NCBI GenBank assembly: GCA_016793305.1
Contig: JAEUHU010000135.1
Span: 1 to 12,927 of the forward strand
Length of the DNA: 12,927 nucleotides
From: Planctomycetota bacterium
GTDB taxonomy: Bacteria; Planctomycetota; UBA1135; UBA2386
Direction: 5' to 3'
The notes beneath the pieces were generated by a model, which had not been told where the DNA came from, searched no databases, and saw nothing but the letters and a program-made list of their open reading frames with translations. The translations under genes and the position numbers were made by a program. This document shows positions 7,305 through 12,927 of this stretch, piece after piece (positions within the stretch are counted from its first letter, which is position 1; each line of letters begins with the position of its first letter).

Positions 7305-8924
7305 TCAACCGGGCCGCCGCACCACCCTGCCCGCCATCGCCTCGGTCGGCATCCCGTCGTCGACCGCCAGCGCCCCGTTCACCAGCAGGTACCGCACGCC
7401 CTCGGCGTAGCGCTGCGGCTCGAGCCAGGTGGCGCGGTCGGTGAAGCATTCGGGGTCGAACACCACCACGCTGGCGAGCCGGCCTTCGGCCAGCATGCCG
7501 CGATCCGCGAGCCCGAGCACGCGGGCTGGCAGCGCCGTCGCCTTGTGCACGAACGTCTCGAGCGACATCGCCGAAAGCTCGCGCACGTAGCGACGGTAGG
7601 CCCGCGGGAACGCGCCGAACGAGCGTGGATGGCCGGTGCGCCCGCTGGCGGTGAGCCCGCTGCCGTCCGACGCGATCAGGCAGAACGGCTGCGTCAGGAT
7701 GCGGTCCATGTCGGCGGTCGCGATGCCGAAGCCGAGGATCGACACCGACCCGCGCGTCAGCAGCTCGCACGCGACCTCGAACGGTTCCTGGCCGCGTTCG
7801 CGCGCCACCTCGTCGAGCCGCCGGCCGAGCAGCGCCTGGTCGGCCTGGGCGAGCCCGCTGGCCAGCATCAGCGTGCTCCAGCCACCGTTCGCCGCGACCG
7901 CGTGCTCGGTCTCGGTTCGCATGCGCGCGCGCTCGGCCGGGTCCTTCAAGCGCGCGACGAACTGGCCACCTTCCTTCGCCCAGCCGGGGAAGTTGGTCGC
8001 GAGGCTCGTCGACCACGCTTCGTACGGATACGCGTCGCAGTGCACATCGAGCCCTTCCTGCCGTGCTCCGTCGAGGCTGGCCAGCACGCGGTCGAGCTGC
8101 GGCCAGTTCGGCGAACCGCCGATCTTCAGGTGCGAGACCAGCAGCGAGGCGCCCGAACGGCGCGCGATCGCGATCGCTTCGTCGACCGCGGCCAGCACCT
8201 TGTCGTCCTCGTTGCGGATGTGCGTGACGTAGGGCCGGCCGTAGCGTGCCGCGACCTCGCACAACGCCACCAGCTCGTCGGTCGCCGCCATGTTGCCGGG
8301 GAAGTACTCGAGCCCCGACGACAGGCCGAGCGCCCCCTGCGCGAACGCCTCGGCACACAGCTCCTGCATGCGCTGCAGCTCGCTCGCGTTCGGCGCGCGG
8401 CCGACCGGCCCGAGCACGGCGCGGCGCACCGTGCCGTGACCGACGTAGCTGCCGATGTCGATCGCGATCGGCCCGTGCTGCGCCCGCCACGCGGCGAAGT
8501 CGGCGCAGCTGCGTTCGCCGGGTTCGGCCTGCCGTTCGGGGAACGCCGAACCACCGTCGGGACCGGTGACGTCGGTGGTGACGCCCTGGTGCAGCTTGCT
8601 CAGCGCGCGCGCATTGCGCCGCAGGTCGGTGTGCGCATGCGCGTCGACGAAGCCGGGAGCCACGACCAGCCCCGCCGCGTCGAGTACACGACCAGCGGTC
8701 GCGCCGCGCAGGTCGCCGATCGCGACGATGCGGTCGTAGCACACGCCGAGGTCGGCCGTGCGGCGCGGTGCCCCGCTGCCGTCGACCAGGATGCCCCCGC
8801 GCAGCAGCAGGTCGAACGGGCCGCCGCGCACACTCGCACAGCCGGCGAAGGAGCTCATGGCGACGGCCGAACCGGCGACGAACGACTGGCGCAGGAAGTC
8901 GCGCCGGGTGAGCGGAGCACGCAT
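7305..8924 (-). CDS. Tat-exported N-acyl-D-amino-acid deacylase
   Basis: A 539-residue amidohydrolase of the D-aminoacylase family, which splits N-acyl-D-amino acids into a carboxylic acid and a free D-amino acid. The start at 8924 gives a textbook twin-arginine signal (TRRDFLRQ at 6-13, then FVAGSAVAMSSFAGC). Cys29 after FAG may be a lipid anchor. Family marks in order are the beta-sandwich start (FDLLLRGGILVDGSG), the metal motif DAHAHTD (His96, His98), YVTHIRNE (His235), LLVSHLK (His265) and ASDGSG (Asp420), which match the zinc ligands and catalytic Asp of the family. The end, GLADRGMLAEGRLASVVVFDP, is the usual C-terminal return of the small domain. Where classical D-aminoacylases have GNCG with a metal-bridging Cys, this protein has GPDGG (121-125), so metal binding may differ. 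It is divergent from the dgcN/dgcA-type operon, 83 bases away, which suggests a shared D-amino acid role. Which D-amino acid is used cannot be read from the sequence. Confidence 0.88.
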   Translation of the reverse strand: MRAPLTRRDFLRQSFVAGSAVAMSSFAGCASVRGGPFDLLLRGGILVDGSGAPRRTADLGVCYDRIVAIGDLRGATAGRVLDAAGLVVAPGFVDAHAHTDLRRNARALSKLHQGVTTDVTGPDGGSAFPERQAEPGERSCADFAAWRAQHGPIAIDIGSYVGHGTVRRAVLGPVGRAPNASELQRMQELCAEAFAQGALGLSSGLEYFPGNMAATDELVALCEVAARYGRPYVTHIRNEDDKVLAAVDEAIAIARRSGASLLVSHLKIGGSPNWPQLDRVLASLDGARQEGLDVHCDAYPYEAWSTSLATNFPGWAKEGGQFVARLKDPAERARMRTETEHAVAANGGWSTLMLASGLAQADQALLGRRLDEVARERGQEPFEVACELLTRGSVSILGFGIATADMDRILTQPFCLIASDGSGLTASGRTGHPRSFGAFPRAYRRYVRELSAMSLETFVHKATALPARVLGLADRGMLAEGRLASVVVFDPECFTDRATWLEPQRYAEGVRYLLVNGALAVDDGMPTEAMAGRVVRRPG

Positions 8925-9007
8925 GGTGGCGGCAGTGTGCGGGACGGACGCGTCGTGCGCCATGCGCCGATTCGCGCCGCACGGCAGGCGCCCGTATGGT
9001 TGCCGCG
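8925..9007. promoter_or_regulatory. Short divergent promoter region
   Basis: Only 83 bases separate the starts of the deacylase gene and the dgcN-type gene, so promoters for both directions must lie here or reach into the genes. On the plus strand, TATGGT at 8995-9000 could be a -10 box with TTCGCG at 8971-8976 as a poor -35 box (spacing 18). If so, the transcript would begin almost at the ATG and be leaderless, which would fit the lack of a Shine-Dalgarno site. No operator repeat is evident. Confidence 0.3.
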
Positions 9008-10075
9008 ATGCGCAAGACCGCGGTCGTGTTCACCGACACCTTCTTCCAGCAGCCCGACGCGAAGACCGCGCACGGCCTGGTGCGCGGCCCGAGCCGCTTC
9101 GAGGTGGTGGCACTGCTCGACGGCAAGGGTGCTGGGCGCGACGCCGGCGAACTGCTCGACGGCAAGCCGCGCGGCATCCCGACGTTCGCCGACCTCGCGG
9201 CGATGCAGCGTGGGCTCGGCAAGCGCCCCGACTGCTTCGTGATCGGCGTCGCCACGCCCGGCGGCGTCCTGCCGAAGACGATGCGGCCGACGATCCTCGC
9301 GGCGATCGAGCTCGGCATGGACGTGGTGTGCGGCTTGCACGAGTTCCTCGCCGACGATGCCGAGATCGCGGCCGCCGCCGCGCGGAAGGGCGTGCAGCTG
9401 GTCGACGTGCGACGGCCGCGGCCGCGCCGCGAACTGCACTTCTGGACCGGCGCGATCCGGCAGGTGAAGGCGCCGCGCATCGCCGTGCTCGGCACCGACT
9501 GCGCGCTCGGCAAGCGCACCACCTGCCACGTGCTCGCCGAGGCCTGCAAGCGGGCCGGGCTGAAGCCGGCGATCGTCGCCACCGGCCAGACCGGCTGGAT
9601 GCAGGGCATCCCGCACGGCTTCGTGCTCGACAGCACGCCGAACGACTTCGTCAGCGGCGAGCTCGAGCACGCGATCGTGCAGTGCGACAAGGACCTGTCG
9701 CCCGACGTGATCTTCCTCGAAGGGCAGTCGGCGCTGCGCAACCCGTCGGGCCCGTGCGGTGCCGAGCTGGTGCTGTCGGGCGAAGCGCGCGGCGTGATCC
9801 TGCAGCACGCCCCGGCGCGGCACTGCTTCGAGGACCAGGAACATCTCGGCAACGTGATCCCGCCGGTGACGGACGAGATCGAGCTGCTGCGCTTCTACCG
9901 GACGCGCGTGCTCGGCCTGTCGCTGAACCACCAGGACCTGCCGGCCGAACGGCGCGAAGCCGCGCGCACGGAGTTGCAGCAGAGCACCGGCCTCGTCGCG
10001 GTGTACCCGCTGCTCGAAGGGGCGGACGCGCTGGTGCCGGCAATCCGCGCCTACCTGCAGGAGCAACGCCGGTGA
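9008..10075 (+). CDS. dgcN: DUF1611-family protein, DgcN-type D-glutamate N-acetyltransferase
   Basis: A 355-residue protein of the DUF1611 family, full length. The N-terminal part (1-145) is a Rossmann-like domain (TAVVFTDTFFQQPDAKTAHG, VIGVATPGG, VVCGLHEFL). The C-terminal part has the family's P-loop-like motif GTDCALGKRTT (162-172), then ATGQTGWMQG (191-200), EGQSALRNPSGP (238-249) and a late LGLSLNHQDL. Members called DgcN have been shown in marine proteobacteria to acetylate D-glutamate to N-acetyl-D-glutamate, working with the racemase DgcA. The next gene here is exactly such an epimerase and overlaps this one by four bases, which supports that role. Earlier annotations of the family as a sugar or nucleotide-binding protein are not informative. 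The ATG at 9008 (MRKTAVVF) starts right at the first strand; an ATG four codons upstream is possible. No Shine-Dalgarno site. The family call is firm; acetyl-transfer to D-glutamate is inferred. Confidence 0.83.
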   Translation: MRKTAVVFTDTFFQQPDAKTAHGLVRGPSRFEVVALLDGKGAGRDAGELLDGKPRGIPTFADLAAMQRGLGKRPDCFVIGVATPGGVLPKTMRPTILAAIELGMDVVCGLHEFLADDAEIAAAAARKGVQLVDVRRPRPRRELHFWTGAIRQVKAPRIAVLGTDCALGKRTTCHVLAEACKRAGLKPAIVATGQTGWMQGIPHGFVLDSTPNDFVSGELEHAIVQCDKDLSPDVIFLEGQSALRNPSGPCGAELVLSGEARGVILQHAPARHCFEDQEHLGNVIPPVTDEIELLRFYRTRVLGLSLNHQDLPAERREAARTELQQSTGLVAVYPLLEGADALVPAIRAYLQEQRR

Positions 10076-11142
10076 GGATCGCGGCGGCTCGCCTGCTGCA
10101 GCAGACCGTGCCGTTGTCGCGCCCCTATGCGGTGGCGAACCACGCGACCGACGCAGCCGGCATGGTGCTGCTGCGGCTCGACGGCGAGCGCTGCCTTGGT
10201 CTCGGGGCGGCGACGCCCGAGCCCGAGGTGAACGGCGACACGATGGCCGCGGCGTTCGCCGAGCTGCAGCCCGTCGTCGAACGCTTGCGCGGCCGCGAAG
10301 TCGGCCCGCCGGCCACGTTCGCCGACCTGCTGGCAGAGCTGCGTTCGCCCGGGGCGCGCATGGTGCTCGACCTGGCGCTGCACGACCTGTGGGCGCGTTC
10401 CCTCGGCCAGCCGCTGGTCGAACTGCTCGGCCGCGTGCACGAGGCCCTGCCGACCTCGGTGACGATCGGCATCGGCGACGTGGCGATGACGCTGCGAGAG
10501 GCCCGCGAGTACGTCGCGCGCGGCTTCGTGGTGCTGAAGGTCAAGATCGGCGAGGACCTCGAGCTCGACGTCGAACGGCTGGTACGCCTGCGCGAACTGG
10601 TCGGACGGTCGATCGCACTCCGCGTCGACGGCAACGTCGGCTACCGGCCAGCGCAACTGCTGCCGCTGCTGCAGCGCACGGCGTCGCTCGGGCTCGAATT
10701 CGTCGAGCAACCGCTGCCGCACGACCGGATCGACGCGCAGCGCCTGCTGCCGGCCCCGCTGGTCGACAAGCTGATGGCCGACGAGAGCCTGCACCACGAA
10801 GCGGACGCGCAGGCGCTCGCGGCAGCACCGCGGCCGTTCGGCCTGTGGAACGTCAAGCTGGTGAAGTGCGGCGGCATCGGTCCGGCGCGGGCGATCGCCG
10901 CGACCGCGCACCAGCACGGCATCGGCCTGATGTGGGGCTGCATGGACGACAGCCGCATCGCCATTGCGGCCGCCCTGCACGCGGCGTTCTCGTGCCCGGC
11001 GACGCGCTTCCTCGATCTCGACGGCCACCTCGACCTCGCCACCGACTTCGCGACCGGTGGGTTCACGCTCGAACACGGCGCGTTGCGCCTGCTCGACCAG
11101 CCGGGGCTCGGGGTGTTGCCGAGCGGCGTGCTCGCGGACTGA
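10072..11142 (+). CDS. dgcA: Enolase-superfamily dipeptide epimerase / N-acetyl-D-glutamate racemase
   Basis: A 356-residue enzyme that starts with GTG inside the stop of the gene before it (GTGA overlap), so the two are translationally coupled. It belongs to the muconate lactonising enzyme group of the enolase superfamily. Catalytic Lys-x-Lys is VLKVKIG (Lys156, Lys158). Magnesium ligands are Asp186 (RVDGNVG), Glu212 (VEQPLPHD) and Asp237 (MADES). The opposite catalytic lysine lies in NVKLVKCGGIG, probably Lys262. A DxD motif, FLDLDGH (315-317), is the one that in L-Ala-D/L-Glu epimerases holds the substrate's alpha-ammonium group. Two roles fit: epimerising Ala-Glu dipeptides from peptidoglycan, or, as DgcA, turning N-acetyl-D-glutamate into the L form. 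The DUF1611 partner favours the second; the DxD motif fits the first and is not known to exclude the second. The enzyme is cytoplasmic, as no signal is present. Confidence 0.85.
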   Translation: MRIAAARLLQQTVPLSRPYAVANHATDAAGMVLLRLDGERCLGLGAATPEPEVNGDTMAAAFAELQPVVERLRGREVGPPATFADLLAELRSPGARMVLDLALHDLWARSLGQPLVELLGRVHEALPTSVTIGIGDVAMTLREAREYVARGFVVLKVKIGEDLELDVERLVRLRELVGRSIALRVDGNVGYRPAQLLPLLQRTASLGLEFVEQPLPHDRIDAQRLLPAPLVDKLMADESLHHEADAQALAAAPRPFGLWNVKLVKCGGIGPARAIAATAHQHGIGLMWGCMDDSRIAIAAALHAAFSCPATRFLDLDGHLDLATDFATGGFTLEHGALRLLDQPGLGVLPSGVLAD

Positions 11143-11153
11143 CGAGCGCGCAT

Positions 11154-11169
11154 CGGCGCAGGAACGCCG
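11154..11169. terminator. Hairpin between convergent genes
   Basis: Only 28 bases separate the stop of the epimerase gene from the stop of the convergent thioredoxin-like gene. They contain CGGCG paired with CGCCG around the six-base loop CAGGAA. It could serve both directions as a weak bidirectional terminator. There is no T tract on either side, so intrinsic termination would be poor. Confidence 0.28.
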
Positions 11170-11170
11170 G

Positions 11171-12670
11171 TCACCTGCCAACACGGCGCGCGAGGGTTTC
11201 CAGCTGCGCAGCAGCCTCCGTTCGCGACGCCGCGCGCAAGGCCGCCACGAAGGTCTGCAGCATCGCCGGAGCCCGTTCGGCGTCCTTGGCGATCGCCTGC
11301 TCGGGCATCGCGTCGCCCACTTCGTCGCCAGTCGGTTCCCCGCGGCCGCGCGCGAGCCAGTAGCTCCACAGCTGCGGACCGGCGACCCGGCCCGCGTCGG
11401 CGAGGCGATCGCGCGCGACGAGCCGAGCGAACACCGCCGGCTGCTGGCCGAGGCACGCGCGGCCGTCCGCCGAACCCAGCAGTCGGTCGGTCCACGCGTC
11501 GATCGTGCCGACTTCCCCGAGTGCCTGCTGCACCGCCAGCCAGTCGGCCACGAGCGGTGCGGGAGCCACGGGCTCGGGCCCGTCCGCCGGGAAGCCGACC
11601 AGCAGCGCTGCCACTTCCTGCCGACCGGTGGCGTCCTTGCCGAGCGAAGCGAGCATCGACGGCAAGCGTTCGCGGCGCAGCCAGCGCAGCAGCGGCGGCG
11701 CGTCCGTCTCGGCGCCGATCCGGATCCAGACCGCCACGAGCGCACGTGCCGTGGCCGCCGCGTCCGCGCCGCCCTGCAGCAGATCCACCGCGCGGTCGTA
11801 CTGCTGCGCCAACGTCGTGGGTTCGCCCAGCGCCGGTGCAGCTCCGGCGAGCCAGGCGACGACATCGTCGGCCGTCCGCAAGCCGGTGAGCCGCGCCGTC
11901 TCGACACCGCCGTCGAGTCGAAGCACCGTCGGGAAGCCTCGCACCTCGAGCTTCGCGGCCACTCCGTCGAGCGCTTGTGGGGCGATGCGCACGGTCACCG
12001 CGTTCGCAGACAACCAGGCGCGCACCCGCGGCTCGAGCCACGTCGTGTGGTCCATGCGATGGCACGCGATGCAGAACGGCGCGCTGACCAGCACGAACAG
12101 CGGCTGCTGCCGAGCTCGCGCCTGCGCCAGCGCTTGGTCCAGCGAACCTTCGGGGAACGTTGGCTCCTCGGCGACCGCGCGGGCGGCGGCGAGGCGTTGG
12201 TGGTAGCTCGAGAAGTCGGTTAAGTCGGTGTGCTCGACGACGGCAGAGCCCTCGATCCGCAGCACGCTGACGACGCGCAGGTCGAAGGTCGCGTCCCGAC
12301 GCGCCAGCGGCAGGTTCCCGGCGGGCAGCGAGAAGCGCAACCGGCCGATGCCGACCGCGTGCCCTCCCGAAGCGAAGCACTCGGAGTACTCGATCGAAGG
12401 TGCAACGAGTCCGGCGAGTGCGTCACGCAGCAGCCGTGCGATCGCGTCGCCACCGCGCGTCGGTGGCACCGGGGCGCCGATCTCCGCCGAGGTCGGATCG
12501 GCGAACACCGTGCGTTCGGTCCAGAACGGCCGCAGGCCGTCGAGGTCGAACCGGCCGTAGGCAGCCAGGTAGTCCTGCGCCACCTGCTGCGAGGTGCGTG
12601 GCTCGACAGGCCCTTGGGCCAGGACGAGCGGCGAGAGGAACAGGGCGAGCGCAGCCGTTGTGTGGGGCAT
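11171..12670 (-). CDS. Secreted NTF2-like plus thioredoxin-like protein
   Basis: A 499-residue exported protein. The ATG at 12670 begins the signal peptide MPHTTAALALFLSPLVLAQ; a start ten codons upstream is possible but adds a charged lead. Residues about 24-155 resemble an NTF2/SnoaL-like fold (VAQDYLAAYGRFDLDGLRPF, then FADPT and GGDAIARLL). Residues about 175-275 are a thioredoxin-like domain with FVLVSAPFCIACHRMDHTTW (active-site Cys200-x-x-Cys203), a later VRGFPTVLRLDGG with the cis-proline Pro247, and TGLRTADDVVAWL. Such domains resemble DUF255/DsbD-C-like disulfide handling modules and may reduce or isomerise disulfides in the periplasm. Residues 285-499 are mostly helical, with no known motif, perhaps repeat-like. 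The gene is convergent with the epimerase gene and probably unrelated to it. The gene upstream on the same strand ends 39 bases away, so the two may be co-transcribed. Confidence 0.78.
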   Translation of the reverse strand: MPHTTAALALFLSPLVLAQGPVEPRTSQQVAQDYLAAYGRFDLDGLRPFWTERTVFADPTSAEIGAPVPPTRGGDAIARLLRDALAGLVAPSIEYSECFASGGHAVGIGRLRFSLPAGNLPLARRDATFDLRVVSVLRIEGSAVVEHTDLTDFSSYHQRLAAARAVAEEPTFPEGSLDQALAQARARQQPLFVLVSAPFCIACHRMDHTTWLEPRVRAWLSANAVTVRIAPQALDGVAAKLEVRGFPTVLRLDGGVETARLTGLRTADDVVAWLAGAAPALGEPTTLAQQYDRAVDLLQGGADAAATARALVAVWIRIGAETDAPPLLRWLRRERLPSMLASLGKDATGRQEVAALLVGFPADGPEPVAPAPLVADWLAVQQALGEVGTIDAWTDRLLGSADGRACLGQQPAVFARLVARDRLADAGRVAGPQLWSYWLARGRGEPTGDEVGDAMPEQAIAKDAERAPAMLQTFVAALRAASRTEAAAQLETLARRVGR

Positions 12671-12709
12671 CGAAGGAAGCGGGGATCGTCGGTGGGCCAC
12701 GGCCAGGCA

Positions 12710-12927
12710 CTAGGGCTGGAGCACGATGTCGCGACGTTCGCCGGCCTGCAGCGAAGCCGCCACGGCGTCGCCGACGAGTTCGGTCCGGCGCTGTGCGAGC
12801 GAGCGACGTTCCAGCTGGAACCGATAGTCGCCGGGCGGCAGCGCCAACTCGAATGCCACCGCTCCCGGCGCGAAGTAGCGGCGCGTCGGCGCACCACGAC
12901 CGGTCGTGACCACGACGCAGGTGCGCG
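12710..12927 (-). CDS. C-terminal end of a beta-sandwich repeat protein
   Basis: Only the last 72 codons are inside the window; the frame is open to the right edge and ends with TAG at 12710-12712. An in-frame GTG at 12913 is not likely to be the start because readable sequence continues above it. The visible part, with FELALPPGDYRFQLERRSLA and a closing AGERRDIVLQP, has the LPPGxYxxxL turn and strand pattern of carboxypeptidase-regulatory-like beta-sandwich domains, as in the C-terminal repeats of the sigma factor fusion at 431-3475. It may be a second sigma factor fusion of the same kind, or another envelope protein with such domains; the missing N-terminus would decide. Confidence 0.6.
   Translation of the reverse strand, partial: RTCVVVTTGRGAPTRRYFAPGAVAFELALPPGDYRFQLERRSLAQRRTELVGDAVAASLQAGERRDIVLQP

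Noticed and set aside
8925..8963. Upstream ATG at 8963 for the deacylase
   Set aside because: It would place 13 extra residues before the twin-arginine signal. The ATG at 8924 puts the Tat motif at its normal distance from the N-terminus.
4458..9242. A plus-strand open frame of nearly 1600 codons across several minus-strand genes
   Set aside because: It is rich in Arg, His, Gln and Ala, has no domain pattern, and runs opposite to well-recognised genes. Long antisense open frames are expected at this GC content.
5971..9852. A minus-strand open frame of about 1290 codons
   Set aside because: It crosses the deacylase gene and the start of the dgcN-type gene in wrong frames and is Arg/Ala-rich with no recognisable domain.
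1..12927. tRNA, rRNA, CRISPR array, insertion sequence or phage genes
   Set aside because: Looked for on both strands by eye; no cloverleaf, repeat-spacer pattern, terminal inverted repeats or transposase/integrase motif was seen.

Overview
The window is very GC-rich (roughly 70 percent by eye) and has the gene style of a member of the Planctomycetota. The clues are an ECF-type sigma factor fused through a membrane segment to a long chain of beta-sandwich (carboxypeptidase-regulatory-like) domains, large secreted proteins of unknown function, and almost no Shine-Dalgarno sites in front of starts. The phylum is an inference; a myxobacterium-like or other high-GC lineage is not excluded. No RNA gene, insertion sequence, phage gene or CRISPR array was seen.

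Layout. Positions 1-324 (minus) hold the start of a secreted repeat-type protein cut by the window edge. Positions 431-3475 (minus) encode the membrane-anchored sigma factor fusion. Just upstream of it, 3536-3750 (minus) is a small gene that reads well only if one frameshift is allowed. Positions 3904-4779 (plus) encode a divergent sulfotransferase-family protein, followed by a minus-strand signal-peptide fragment (about 4780-4882) and a stretch with no convincing gene up to 5147. Positions 5148-7202 (minus) encode a large secreted protein with a pseudopilin-like tail.

The most readable unit is 7305-11142. A Tat-exported N-acyl-D-amino-acid deacylase (minus) lies back to back, 83 bases apart, with a two-gene plus-strand operon. 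The operon encodes a DUF1611/DgcN-type protein and an enolase-superfamily epimerase of the dipeptide epimerase/DgcA type, which overlap by four bases. Together they suggest use of D-amino acids, most likely D-glutamate from peptidoglycan. In that model the exported deacylase frees D-amino acids from N-acyl-D-amino acids, the DgcN-type enzyme acetylates D-glutamate, and the DgcA-type enzyme converts N-acetyl-D-glutamate to N-acetyl-L-glutamate. Muropeptide dipeptide epimerisation is the main alternative.

Positions 11171-12670 (minus, convergent with the operon) encode a secreted protein joining an NTF2/SnoaL-like domain to a thioredoxin-like domain with a CxxC motif. Positions 12710-12927 (minus) are the last part of another protein ending in the same kind of beta-sandwich domain as the sigma factor fusion. 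Several genes are followed directly by short GC-rich hairpins without a T tract.
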